Of a DNA stretch of 64,000 nucleotides, positions 43,086-51,399 are shown piece by piece. The stretch is from Lachnospiraceae bacterium (GTDB lineage Bacteria > Bacillota > Clostridia > Lachnospirales > Lachnospiraceae). The notes under the pieces are model-generated. The model searched no databases and was not told where the DNA came from. It saw only the letters and a program-made list of their open reading frames with translations. Within the stretch, counting starts at the first letter, position 1; each line of letters opens with the position of its first letter. Position numbers and translations under genes: made by a program. The stretch covers positions 80,135 to 144,134 of the forward strand of contig JAEEOQ010000004.1 of NCBI GenBank assembly GCA_016284355.1, written 5' to 3'.

Positions 43086-43748
43086 ATGACACAGCCTGTA
43101 GTTATCAAAGCGAATAATTTTGGAATATTAGTTGTTCTTGACGGTGAAATACCCTTTAATGAGCTTATAACCGCTGTTAAAGCCAAATTTTCCGAATCAC
43201 GAAAATTCCTTGGCAGTGCTGAAATGGCCCTTGGATTTGAAGGAAGAGACCTTAGCATAGAAGAAGAGAGCATGATAATATCGGCTATTTCAGAAAGCTC
43301 AGATCTAAAGATCATGTGTGTCCTTGATAAAGACGAAGAAAGAGAAAAGTCCTTTAAGAAGGCTATAGAAGATAAAGTTTCTTCACTTGATATCAAAAAT
43401 GCCATCTTTTATAAGGGCTCATTAAGAAGTGGGCAGGTTGCCGAATTTGAAACGGGTGTTATAGTAATGGGCGATATAAACCCGGGTGCAAATATTGTAT
43501 CAAAAGGCAGTATCGTAGTTCTTGGATCTCTTAAAGGAACTGCGGTGGCAGGTCAGTCCGGAAATGAAAACGCATTTATTTTTGCTCTTGATATGAAGCC
43601 GATGCAGCTTCGTATAGCTGATTATGTAGGCAGAGCCGGAGACGACGGTGATGAGGGTCTTAAAACTGCCATAGCCTATGCGCAGGACGGCGGCATCTAT
43701 ATCGACAGCTACAACAAAAATGTTCTTGCCAACATAAAAATTGATTAA
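43086..43748 (+). CDS. minC: Septum site-determining protein MinC
   Basis: An FtsZ inhibitor recruited by MinD. The 220 residues have an N-terminal alpha/beta FtsZ-binding domain and a C-terminal beta-helix (residues 115-215: GSLRSGQVAEFETGVIVMGDINPGA and KGSIVVLGSLKGTAVAGQ, key residues G-x-G and GD-x-N-x-GA). AAAGGAA precedes the ATG. Confidence 0.95.
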   Translation: MTQPVVIKANNFGILVVLDGEIPFNELITAVKAKFSESRKFLGSAEMALGFEGRDLSIEEESMIISAISESSDLKIMCVLDKDEEREKSFKKAIEDKVSSLDIKNAIFYKGSLRSGQVAEFETGVIVMGDINPGANIVSKGSIVVLGSLKGTAVAGQSGNENAFIFALDMKPMQLRIADYVGRAGDDGDEGLKTAIAYAQDGGIYIDSYNKNVLANIKID

Positions 43749-43753
43749 TATTT

Positions 43754-43794
43754 TTGTTTAATTCATGTAAGTTTTATAGTATTATAGTACTATA
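43754..43794 (+). promoter_or_regulatory. Possible promoter and inverted repeat before minD
   Basis: TTGTTT (43754-43759) and TAGTAT (43777-43782) with a 17-base spacer overlap an inverted repeat TATAGTA (43775-43781)/TACTATA (43788-43794). This could allow minD-minE to be expressed apart from mreB-minC. Weak evidence. Confidence 0.35.
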
Positions 43795-43829
43795 TGATTT
43801 TTAAATATTTTAATTGGAGGAATCTTTAG

Positions 43830-44621
43830 ATGGGAGAAGTAATCGTAGTTACTTCCGGAAAAGGTGGCGTAGGTAAAACAACCACGACTGCCAATGTCGG
43901 AACCGGCCTTGCCATGCTTGGCAAAAAAGTTGTCCTTATCGATACCGATATAGGACTTCGTAATCTTGATGTTGTTATGGGTCTTGAAAACAGGATCGTA
44001 TACAACCTTGTAGATGTTATCGAAGGAAACTGTCGTATCAAACAGGCTCTTATTAAAGATAAACGTTATCCAAATCTTTATCTTCTTCCGAGTGCACAGA
44101 CAAGAGACAAAGATGCCGTTACACCGGATCAGATGAAGATGCTTGCAGAGCAGCTTAAAGAAGAATTTGATTATATCCTTCTTGATTGCCCGGCAGGTAT
44201 TGAGCAGGGCTTTAAGAACGCAATCGCAGGTGCTGACAGAGCGCTTGTAGTTACAACTCCTGAAGTTTCTGCCATTCGTGATGCAGACCGTATCATTGGT
44301 CTTCTTGAAGCTAATGAGATGAAGCAGACCCATATCATCGTAAACAGATTACGTATGGATATGGTTAAACGCGGCGATATGATGAGCAGTGATGATGTTG
44401 TTGAGATCCTTGCTGTTGACCTTATCGGTGTTGTTCCTGATGATGAAAGCATCGTAGTAGCCACCAACCAGGGCGAGCCTTTAGTGGGAAGCGACTGTCT
44501 TGCAGGAAAGGCTTATATGAATATCTGTAAAAGGATCCTTGGAGAAGAAGTTCCTTTGCTTGATCTTGAAGCAGGAAACGGTTTCTTTAAAAAGCTCGGT
44601 GGTCTATTCAAGAAAAAATAG
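43830..44621 (+). CDS. minD: Septum site-determining ATPase MinD
   Basis: A membrane-cycling ATPase of the ParA/MinD family that carries MinC. The 263 residues start with the deviant Walker A TSGKGGVGKTTTTANVG (Lys11 and Lys16), then DTDIGLRNLDVVMGLENR and a C-terminal amphipathic helix GNGFFKKLGGLFKKK that binds the membrane. TTGGAGG precedes the ATG. minE follows 12 bases on. Confidence 0.98.
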   Translation: MGEVIVVTSGKGGVGKTTTTANVGTGLAMLGKKVVLIDTDIGLRNLDVVMGLENRIVYNLVDVIEGNCRIKQALIKDKRYPNLYLLPSAQTRDKDAVTPDQMKMLAEQLKEEFDYILLDCPAGIEQGFKNAIAGADRALVVTTPEVSAIRDADRIIGLLEANEMKQTHIIVNRLRMDMVKRGDMMSSDDVVEILAVDLIGVVPDDESIVVATNQGEPLVGSDCLAGKAYMNICKRILGEEVPLLDLEAGNGFFKKLGGLFKKK

Positions 44622-44633
44622 GGGGAACAAACT

Positions 44634-44906
44634 ATGAGTTTAGCAGATCTTTTTAGAAAAAAATCCTCCGGTAATATAGCAAAGGATCGTTTAAAACTTG
44701 TTCTCGTTTCAGACAGAGCAAACTGCTCACCGGAGATCATGGAGAAGATCAAGAATGATATCATTCAGGTAATCTCCAAATATGTAGAGATTGACCTTGA
44801 GGGTCTTGATATCAAGATCACTCAAACGGAGTCCGATGGAAACAACGGAACCGTTCCGGCACTTTTTGCCAATATTCCTATTAAGGAAGTAAAGAATAAG
44901 AATTAA
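44634..44906 (+). CDS. minE: Cell division topological specificity factor MinE
   Basis: It stimulates MinD ATPase so that MinCD oscillates. The 90 residues have the family N-terminal helix (LADLFRKKSSGNIAKDRLKLVLVSDRA, key residues shown in part) and the topological domain with DLEGLDIKITQT. GGGGGAA precedes the ATG. MinE in a Gram-positive that also has DivIVA (at 50.2 kb) is typical for clostridia and differs from Bacillus. Confidence 0.95.
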   Translation: MSLADLFRKKSSGNIAKDRLKLVLVSDRANCSPEIMEKIKNDIIQVISKYVEIDLEGLDIKITQTESDGNNGTVPALFANIPIKEVKNKN

Positions 44907-44921
44907 CTTTTAGGTAGAAAT

Positions 44922-46094
44922 ATGTTCAGCTTCAAATTATACGACTTTAAAAAATATGATGTTATATTGCTTGCTTCAGTCCTTATCCTAAGCGCTTTGG
45001 GTGCTTTCTGCATTTATAATTCCGATGGGCAGAGCATGTTTAAACATCAGATTATGGGTATTTTTTTAGGTCTTTTGATAATAGTATTTCTATCCATTGT
45101 TGACTATCATTTTATTTGTAAATTCGTCATACTGTATTATCTCGTGGGAGTGGCGGTCCTTTTTATGGTAAGGTTTACCAGATTCGGAGTTGACCACACC
45201 ACGGGTGCTTACAGATGGCTTAATGTAGGTTTTACGGAGGTTCAGCCCTCTGAGCTGGTTAAGATAATTCTTATTTTGACCATGGCCGCCTTTTTAAACA
45301 AGTTCCAGAACAAGATGGACAAATTCTATGTTTTTGTGCTTGCATGCATTATTACGGCCATACCTACATTCCTTATACTCATACAGACGGATCTTTCCTC
45401 AAGTATGGTTATGCTTTTTATATTTGTTATTATGATCTTTTCTGCGGGCTTAAGTTTTAAGATCATTATACCTGTTGTTGCAGTAGGCGTGCCCGTTGCT
45501 GTTTCGCTTTTCTGGTATGTTCAGCAGCCTTTCCAAAAACTGCTTACATCATACCAGCAGGAACGTATCTTAAGCTTTTTAAATCCTGAGACCTATGCAA
45601 ACTCAGGTCAGTACCAGCAAAATAAATCAATAATAGCAATTTCCTCAGGGGGACTTTACGGGAAGTTTTTTACAGAAGGCGCAGAAAGTGCCGCCAGAAA
45701 ATACAACTATGTATACGTAAACGAAAGCGATTTTATTTTTTCAGTACTTGGAGAAGAGCTGGGATTTTTCGGATCTCTTCTTGTTATAGCTTTATTTGCA
45801 CTTATCATTATCAGATGTATAATGATAGCAAATAGATCTGCGGACCATGAAGGACGTATGATAGCTATGGGTGTATCCGGGATGATCATGTTCCAAAGTT
45901 TTGCAAATATAGGAGTTGCCACCGCTATTTTACCAAACACAGGGCTTCCGCTTCCTTTCCTTAGCTTTGGCCTTTCAAGTTTACTTGGAAGCATGATATC
46001 CATTGGACTTATATTAAATGTCGGACTTTACAGATCAAACACAAGACCTACACACGTATCGGAATATGCCGATATAAGTTTTGATCTTGATTAA
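44922..46094 (+). CDS. rodA: RodA/FtsW/SpoVE family peptidoglycan polymerase
   Basis: A SEDS glycosyltransferase of 390 residues with about ten membrane segments. Family landmarks are YRWLNVGFTEVQPSELVKI, GLYGKFFTEGAES, ESDFIFSVLGEELGFFGS and GLPLPFLSFGLSSLLGSMIS, key residues shown. Location in the mre-min operon with mrdA makes it the elongasome member, RodA, rather than FtsW. The ribosome site is weak (TAGGTAGA). Confidence 0.92.
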   Translation: MFSFKLYDFKKYDVILLASVLILSALGAFCIYNSDGQSMFKHQIMGIFLGLLIIVFLSIVDYHFICKFVILYYLVGVAVLFMVRFTRFGVDHTTGAYRWLNVGFTEVQPSELVKIILILTMAAFLNKFQNKMDKFYVFVLACIITAIPTFLILIQTDLSSSMVMLFIFVIMIFSAGLSFKIIIPVVAVGVPVAVSLFWYVQQPFQKLLTSYQQERILSFLNPETYANSGQYQQNKSIIAISSGGLYGKFFTEGAESAARKYNYVYVNESDFIFSVLGEELGFFGSLLVIALFALIIIRCIMIANRSADHEGRMIAMGVSGMIMFQSFANIGVATAILPNTGLPLPFLSFGLSSLLGSMISIGLILNVGLYRSNTRPTHVSEYADISFDLD

Positions 46095-46115
46095 ATATAT
46101 TGAAGGTGATTGATA

Positions 46116-46511
46116 ATGAATATCGGACTTATTGCACATGATGCAAAAAAGAAACTTATGCAGAATTTCTGCATAGCTTACAGAGGAATATTAAGCAAAA
46201 ATGAAATATACGCTACAGGTACTACAGGGCGCCTTGTTGAAGAAGTTACAAACCTTAACGTACACAAATTCCTTGCAGGCCACCTTGGGGGAGAGCAGCA
46301 GCTTGGTTCTCAGATAGAAAATAACGAGATCGACCTTGTTATTTTCCTTCGCGATCCACTTTCTGCAAAGTCTCACGAACCCGTAGTTGATAATGTTATG
46401 CGTCTTTGTGATATGCATAACATTCCGCTTGCAACCAACCTTGCAACCGCCGAGCTTCTTATAAAAGCATTAGACAGGGGTGATCTTGATTGGAGAGAAA
46501 TAGTAAAATAA
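46116..46511 (+). CDS. mgsA: Methylglyoxal synthase
   Basis: It converts dihydroxyacetone phosphate to methylglyoxal and phosphate, a bypass used when glycolytic phosphate is short. The 131 residues begin MNIGLIAHDAKKKLMQNF and hold ATGTTGRL (phosphate loop) and LVIFLRDPLSAKSHEP with the catalytic aspartate. GAAGGTG lies seven bases before the ATG at 46116. It sits after rodA, a frequent clostridial arrangement without a clear reason. Confidence 0.95.
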   Translation: MNIGLIAHDAKKKLMQNFCIAYRGILSKNEIYATGTTGRLVEEVTNLNVHKFLAGHLGGEQQLGSQIENNEIDLVIFLRDPLSAKSHEPVVDNVMRLCDMHNIPLATNLATAELLIKALDRGDLDWREIVK

Positions 46512-47530
46512 AGGAAAGATTATTTAAACAGACTGCAGTTATTTTTATATCTGCAGTTTTTTGCGTATCCGCAGGTTGCGAAAAAAAAGCATCAGCTCCG
46601 CAGTACAGAGCTTTTTCCGCAGCTGAAAGCATAAGCATTTTAAAGGCCGATTCTGATATTAATAGCAGCGTTTCCTTTCTTGGTGACGAGCTCTGCGTAA
46701 TAGAAAAAGATGATAAAGGTTCTATAATCCCTCCTGTTGATTCAGAACTTGGAAAAGATGAGCACATCCTTGCTCTTAAGCTAAGTGATAACGAGCTTTT
46801 ATACCAGCAGGGCGTATATGATAAGATTTACCCGGCTTCACTTACAAAGATCCTTACAGGATATATCATTCTTAGAGATATGGATCTTAGCAAGACTGTT
46901 TCCGTACCTGAAGAAGGTACAAAGCTTCCTGATTCTTATGCAAAAAAGCTTGGTCTTTCAGAAGGAGACCAGATCACCGTTGATATGCTTCTTAAAGCAG
47001 CACTGATAACATCTGCAAATGATGCAGCCAAAACCCTGGCTATTATTCATTCAGGAAGTGAAGAGGCCTTTTGCGATGAAATGAATGCCACAGCAAAAGC
47101 ACTCGGGGCCACACATTCACATTTTTCAAACAGCCACGGTCTTCATGCCGATGATCATTACACTACGCTTTATGACATATATCTTATATTTAACGAAATA
47201 CTTAAAGATAGCAGATATATTGAAATTGCCGGTAACGGCAGTTACACCATCGAATATATGGATAAAAACGGAAGCGGTATTAAAAAAGATATCCTTTCTA
47301 CTAACAAATATATTACAGGCTCTGCTAAGCCTCTTGAATTCTTCACTGTTCTTGGAGGCAAGACAGGTACTACAAACGAGGCCGGATCTTGTATGATAGT
47401 AAGCGCGAAGGATATAAACGGCGTTCCATACATAGTGGGAATCACAAAAGCTGAAGATTCAAACATCCTCTATACTGACTTTGAAATTGTATTTAAAATG
47501 ATGGCAAATCAAGAGAATTTTATACAATAA
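46490..47530 (+). CDS. dacF: D-alanyl-D-alanine carboxypeptidase (S11 family)
   Basis: A 346-residue exported serine carboxypeptidase that trims stem pentapeptides. N-terminal hydrophobic segment (residues 13-28) ends in SAGC, so it may be a lipoprotein although the lipobox is imperfect. Active-site motifs are Ser117-Leu-Thr-Lys120, SAN in ITSANDAAKT and Lys291-Thr-Gly. The start is TTG at 46490 inside the mgsA end, behind AGGGGTG, giving a 22-base overlap. No C-terminal membrane anchor is obvious. Paralogue choice (DacA/DacF) is uncertain. Confidence 0.88.
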   Translation: MERNSKIKERLFKQTAVIFISAVFCVSAGCEKKASAPQYRAFSAAESISILKADSDINSSVSFLGDELCVIEKDDKGSIIPPVDSELGKDEHILALKLSDNELLYQQGVYDKIYPASLTKILTGYIILRDMDLSKTVSVPEEGTKLPDSYAKKLGLSEGDQITVDMLLKAALITSANDAAKTLAIIHSGSEEAFCDEMNATAKALGATHSHFSNSHGLHADDHYTTLYDIYLIFNEILKDSRYIEIAGNGSYTIEYMDKNGSGIKKDILSTNKYITGSAKPLEFFTVLGGKTGTTNEAGSCMIVSAKDINGVPYIVGITKAEDSNILYTDFEIVFKMMANQENFIQ

Positions 47531-47545
47531 TTATTTATGTTTATG

Positions 47546-47574
47546 TTGTTTTTTCTGACAGAAGTTAGTATAAT
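47546..47574 (+). promoter_or_regulatory. Promoter of the P-loop protein gene
   Basis: TTGTTT (47546-47551), 17-base spacer, TATAAT (47569-47574), 34 bases before the start codon. Confidence 0.65.
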
Positions 47575-47607
47575 ATAATTATCAATTAAATCAAGGAGGA
47601 GCTTGCT

Positions 47608-48027
47608 ATGGTTAACATAATTGTGGGCGAAAAGGGTAAAGGTAAGACAAAAGTATTGTTGGAGAAGGCAAACGGAGTTCTTAAAGACTACACCGGCAAG
47701 ATCGTTTACATCGACAAAAGTAACAAGCACATGTATGAACTAAATAATTCTATCCGTCTTGTTAATATCAAAGACTACATGGTAGAAAATACCGGTGAAT
47801 TCCTTGGATTTATATGTGGTATATTATCACAGGATTCCGATATTCAAGCCATATTCCTCGATAGTTTCCTTAAAATTGCGTATCTGGAAGAAAATGAAAT
47901 AACACCTGTTCTTAATAAGCTTATTGCTATATCAAAGAACTTTAATGTGGACTTTGTTATCAGCATCTCTATGAAGAGTGCTAACCTCCCTGCTGAATTT
48001 AAAGATAATGTACTCGTTGCATTATAA
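47608..48027 (+). CDS. Small P-loop NTPase-like protein of unknown function
   Basis: A 139-residue soluble protein with a clean Walker A, GEKGKGKT at residues 7-14, and a likely Walker B, AIFLDSFLK near residue 90. It ends soon after a predicted last strand (VDFVISISM). It lacks the arginine finger region and C-terminal motifs of larger NTPases, so it is a minimal P-loop domain. Similar proteins in Lachnospiraceae are sometimes labelled PilT-like, but there are no pilus motifs. It has its own promoter and terminator between the dacF and division genes. Function unknown. Confidence 0.8.
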   Translation: MVNIIVGEKGKGKTKVLLEKANGVLKDYTGKIVYIDKSNKHMYELNNSIRLVNIKDYMVENTGEFLGFICGILSQDSDIQAIFLDSFLKIAYLEENEITPVLNKLIAISKNFNVDFVISISMKSANLPAEFKDNVLVAL

Positions 48028-48046
48028 AATAAGATAGACATTTATA

Positions 48047-48081
48047 ACGGACGCTTAAAATTCCTTTAAGTGTCCGTTTTT
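48047..48081 (+). terminator. Intrinsic terminator after the P-loop protein gene
   Basis: ACGGACGCTTAAA (48047-48059), five-base loop, TTTAAGTGTCCGT (48065-48077) with one G-T pair, then T residues. Confidence 0.88.
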
Positions 48082-48083
48082 CT

Positions 48084-48112
48084 TTGACATTCTTTATCAC
48101 TAACTCTATAAT
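48084..48112 (+). promoter_or_regulatory. Consensus promoter of the HlyD-like gene
   Basis: TTGACA (48084-48089), 17-base spacer, TATAAT (48107-48112). Exact consensus, immediately after the terminator. Confidence 0.9.
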
Positions 48113-48148
48113 GGTAGGGTAGAAAGTTATTGCGAAAGGAAGATCGTT

Positions 48149-49537
48149 TTGCAAAAGAAAAATAGCAATGTTTATCGCATGAAAAGAAACCCGATCTTTA
48201 ATCATTTTGGGCTTATTATATTCTTTATCATTCTTTTTTATATCGGCATTAATGTTTATGTTTATATATCCAGAAACAGATTGTCGCTTTTTGAAGTAAA
48301 AAGTGGTTCAATGTCAAGTGAAGGCAGTATAACCGGCATTATCATACGTGATGAACATGTGGTTACCTCCGCGCATTCAGGTTACCCGAATTTTTTTATT
48401 GAAGAGGGCGGAAGAGCATCAAAAGATTGTGCCGTAATGTCGGTTGATGAAACAGGCTCGGTCCATTCAAAGCTTACAGAAGTTTCTTCAGATAAAACTG
48501 CAGGAAAAGACTCAGTAGAGCACATCAAAAATCTGCTTACAAACTACAACAAAACAAACAGTACTGATTTTAAGGCCACGTACTCATTAAAAAATGCACT
48601 TAAAAGTGAAGCCGGACTTATGTCCTCATCATCAATGCTGTCAGATATCGGAGATGTGGCGAGAAGCTACGGTAATTCTTCCACATTTCATATATATAAG
48701 AGTAAAGAAAGCGGTATCGTTTCCTACAATACAGATTCTTATTCAGATATCACCATTGATGATGTCAATTATGAGCTTTTTAATGAGGCTAAAGATTATA
48801 AAGAAGATTCCACCCTTTCAAAGGAGCTTATTGAATCACAGACTCCTGCTTATAAGCTTATTCCTTCTGAAAACTGGAGCATCATAATACCTATAAGCGA
48901 TGAAGAGTATATCGCGCTTCTTGAAAACGAATATATAAATATTACATTCTGCCCGGATAATCTTATGGCTACCGCAGCCATAAACGTTTACAGAAAGGCT
49001 GACGGCTGTTATGCGGCTCTTTCTCTGGGGAGATATATGATAAGGTATCTTGATAAGCGTTTTATAGACATTAAGCTTGATCTTAAAGGCATGACAGGGC
49101 TTAAGATACCAAAAAGCGCCATAACCACAAAGACATTTTTTAAAGTGCCTTTAAAGTATTTTAAAAATGATATAACAAAGCCGGTAAATTATCTTTCAAA
49201 AGATGTCTTCCTTGAAAACGGAGAAAAGACTTTTGACGAAATAACAGTTGATATCTATTACAGAGACGAAGATTACGCATACATCTCCGCAAACGGAAAA
49301 CTTAAGGCAGGAGACCGTATCTCTGCTGACAAAGATTATTATATTCTTTCCGACAGTGCAACTCTTGAAGGTGTATATAATGCAAATAAAGGCTATGCTT
49401 TTTTCAGAAGAATAGAAATCCTTTCTGAAAACGAGGAATTTTGTATAGTAAAAGCCGATACAGAATATGGCCTTTCAGAATATGATCACATTATCTCAGA
49501 TGCAAGTAAAGCCACTGATAATGCCATCATTTATTAA
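48149..49537 (+). CDS. HlyD-like membrane-anchored protein upstream of sepF
   Basis: A 462-residue protein with a basic N-terminus, one membrane anchor (about residues 20-42) and a large outer part. SGSMSSEGSITGIIIRDEHVV and AHSGYPNFFIEEGGRASKDCAVMSV look like the lipoyl/hairpin start of HlyD-type adaptors; the C-terminal half has more beta structure (ISANGKLKAGDRIS). No ABC transporter or outer-membrane partner is present, as expected in a Gram-positive. Start TTG at 48149 follows AAAGGAAG. Position before sepF-divIVA suggests a cell-envelope or division role. Function unknown. Confidence 0.75.
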   Translation: MQKKNSNVYRMKRNPIFNHFGLIIFFIILFYIGINVYVYISRNRLSLFEVKSGSMSSEGSITGIIIRDEHVVTSAHSGYPNFFIEEGGRASKDCAVMSVDETGSVHSKLTEVSSDKTAGKDSVEHIKNLLTNYNKTNSTDFKATYSLKNALKSEAGLMSSSSMLSDIGDVARSYGNSSTFHIYKSKESGIVSYNTDSYSDITIDDVNYELFNEAKDYKEDSTLSKELIESQTPAYKLIPSENWSIIIPISDEEYIALLENEYINITFCPDNLMATAAINVYRKADGCYAALSLGRYMIRYLDKRFIDIKLDLKGMTGLKIPKSAITTKTFFKVPLKYFKNDITKPVNYLSKDVFLENGEKTFDEITVDIYYRDEDYAYISANGKLKAGDRISADKDYYILSDSATLEGVYNANKGYAFFRRIEILSENEEFCIVKADTEYGLSEYDHIISDASKATDNAIIY

Positions 49538-49546
49538 ATATTATTG

Positions 49547-49575
49547 TTGACTTATAGTACAAAAAATCGGATAAT
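49547..49575 (+). promoter_or_regulatory. Promoter of sepF
   Basis: TTGACT (49547-49552), 17-base spacer, GATAAT (49570-49575), ten bases after the HlyD-like stop. It would drive sepF-divIVA-lspA-rluD. Confidence 0.75.
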
Positions 49576-49624
49576 AAAAATGATGTAATAAAGCTATTTT
49601 GTAAGTATTGATTGGAGATAAACA

Positions 49625-50197
49625 ATGGCAAATCTTATAAAAAATTTTCTCGGATATCTTAAGATTGACGGAGATGACGATTTTGATGATTTTTTAAATG
49701 AAGACGAAGAAGAGGTTACTTCTGTCAGAAAAAATCGTAAAAAAGAAGCAGCTGAAGAACAGGCTGAAGAAAAAGCAGAAAGACCTGTTAAAAATACAGT
49801 TTCTGAAAGCTTTTCTGCCCCTGTACGTAAAGAAGTTCCTAAGGCGGCTAAAACCGAACGCACCACCAGCAACAAGATCGTGCCTATACGTACCACGCCA
49901 AAGGGTCTTGAGGTTTGTATCATGAAGCCTTCTTCCTTTGAAGATTCTCAGGATATCTGTGATATGCTTCTTACAGGAAGAGCCGTAGTTGTTAATCTTG
50001 AGGGCTTTGATCCTATGGATGCGCAGCGTATCATGGATTTTATCAGCGGTGCGGTTTATGCAATTAACGGCAAGCTCCACCAGATCTCAAAATTTATTTT
50101 TATCTTTTCGCCTGATACCATCGATATATCAGGAGATTATCTTGGCTTTATAGCTGACGACAGCTTTGAAGTACCAACGATAAATAAAGACTTTTAA
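49625..50197 (+). CDS. sepF: Cell division protein SepF
   Basis: An FtsZ-binding membrane anchor that shapes the septum. The 190 residues include an N-terminal amphipathic helix (MANLIKNFLGYLKI), an acidic and basic linker to about residue 85, and the globular domain with MKPSSFEDSQDICDMLLTG and VVNLEGFDPMDAQRIMDF. TTGGAG precedes the ATG. It heads the sepF-divIVA-lspA-rluD run known across Firmicutes (Bacillus ylmF region). Confidence 0.96.
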   Translation: MANLIKNFLGYLKIDGDDDFDDFLNEDEEEVTSVRKNRKKEAAEEQAEEKAERPVKNTVSESFSAPVRKEVPKAAKTERTTSNKIVPIRTTPKGLEVCIMKPSSFEDSQDICDMLLTGRAVVVNLEGFDPMDAQRIMDFISGAVYAINGKLHQISKFIFIFSPDTIDISGDYLGFIADDSFEVPTINKDF

Positions 50198-50209
50198 TCG
50201 GAGGAAAAT

Positions 50210-50866
50210 ATGCTTACACCTATAGAGATCGAAAGAAAAGTTTTAAAAACCGGTATCGGTTATGAAAAGAAAGATGTGGATGTTTTCCTCAAAGAAATAT
50301 ATGACGATTATGAAAGACTTTACAAGGAAAATGTTGAACTTACAGATAAGATCAACACCTTAAGCGAAGGTATCCAGTACTACAAGTCCATCGAAAAGAC
50401 ATTGCAAAAAGCACTTGTACTTGCCCAGCGTACTGCAGACGATACCAAAGAGGCTGCAGGAAAACAGGCACTTGCCATAGAAAAAGAGGCCAGGGCAAAA
50501 GCTGAACTTATCGTTGCCGATGCCCACAGAGACCTTGAACTTCTTCATACTAAGACAGTTAACCTTCTTCAGCAATATGACCTTTATAAGGCTGAATTTA
50601 AAAAACTTGCTGCCGCTCAGCTTGAACTTATTGAAAGCGATTCTTTTCAGATTAAAGTTGCAAATCTTGACACCTTTCTTTCTACGCCAGATGATGCAAA
50701 GCCTGTTAAAGAATCAAAGGCTGCAGTATCTTTAGAAGATGAAGATTACGAGCCTGACGAAACAGATGATGAAGATGAGGAAGAACTTCCGGTTATTGAT
50801 GACACTGTTTTTGATGAAGAAGATGAAGATCCTGAAATAGAAGAGGAAGACGAGGAAGAAAAGTAG
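50210..50866 (+). CDS. divIVA: DivIVA-family pole and septum protein
   Basis: A coiled-coil protein that senses curved membrane. The 218 residues start with the conserved membrane-binding segment (LTPIEIERKVLKTGIGYEKKDVDVFL, key residues), followed by coiled coil to about residue 145 and a very acidic tail of about 60 residues dominated by Asp and Glu. Coexistence with MinE (44.6 kb) suggests that DivIVA here has roles other than Min placement. TCGGAGG precedes the ATG. Confidence 0.94.
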   Translation: MLTPIEIERKVLKTGIGYEKKDVDVFLKEIYDDYERLYKENVELTDKINTLSEGIQYYKSIEKTLQKALVLAQRTADDTKEAAGKQALAIEKEARAKAELIVADAHRDLELLHTKTVNLLQQYDLYKAEFKKLAAAQLELIESDSFQIKVANLDTFLSTPDDAKPVKESKAAVSLEDEDYEPDETDDEDEEELPVIDDTVFDEEDEDPEIEEEDEEEK

Positions 50867-50871
50867 ACCTT

Positions 50872-51396
50872 ATGAAGAAAAAGATTCCTTTTCATATATT
50901 GACTGTTATCTTGTTGATCTTTATCGATCAGATAACAAAGTTTTTTGCGGTAAAAAACCTTAGCGGTAATTCAGGAATTGAAATAATCAAAGGAGTATTT
51001 AAGCTATATTTACTTGAAGGTGGCAACAGCGGTGCTGCCTTTGGTATTTTACAAGGACAGTTTTACTTTTTTGCAGTTATCACAGTGCTTATTGTAGGCG
51101 CTATAGTCTTTATTTTGCTTAAGATCCCTTTTAACGATAAAAGATATATACCCATGCGTATAACCCTGTTATTTTTGATCTCAGGGGCCATAGGAAACTT
51201 TATAGACAGAGTATATTCTTTTATAACAACCGGTAGATCATCTGTCGTTGACTTTTTATATTTTCATCTGATAGAATTTCCGATCTTTAACGTTGCGGAT
51301 ATTTATGTTACGCTTTCCGCAATTGCTTTATTTGTGCTGGTTATTTTTTATTACAAAGACAGTGATTTTGGTTTCTTAAAAAGAAAGGGCTTCTAG
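50872..51396 (+). CDS. lspA: Lipoprotein signal peptidase
   Basis: An aspartic membrane protease that cleaves prolipoproteins. The 174 residues have four hydrophobic segments and the catalytic pair Asp112 in GNFIDRVYS and Asp143 in FNVADIYV. N-terminus LIFIDQITKFFAVKN carries the family D-x-x-x-K pattern. Next to rluD, as in most bacteria. The ribosome site is short (GACCTT region lacks a good match), so translational coupling to divIVA is likely. Confidence 0.96.
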   Translation: MKKKIPFHILTVILLIFIDQITKFFAVKNLSGNSGIEIIKGVFKLYLLEGGNSGAAFGILQGQFYFFAVITVLIVGAIVFILLKIPFNDKRYIPMRITLLFLISGAIGNFIDRVYSFITTGRSSVVDFLYFHLIEFPIFNVADIYVTLSAIALFVLVIFYYKDSDFGFLKRKGF

Positions 51397-51399
51397 TTA

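Noticed and set aside
47608..48027. PilT-type twitching motility ATPase
   Set aside because: Far too short (139 residues), without the Asp/His boxes of PilT; only the Walker A is shared.
48149..49537. Part of a type I secretion or efflux system
   Set aside because: No ABC or RND partner nearby and a Gram-positive host; likeness is limited to the adaptor-type modules.
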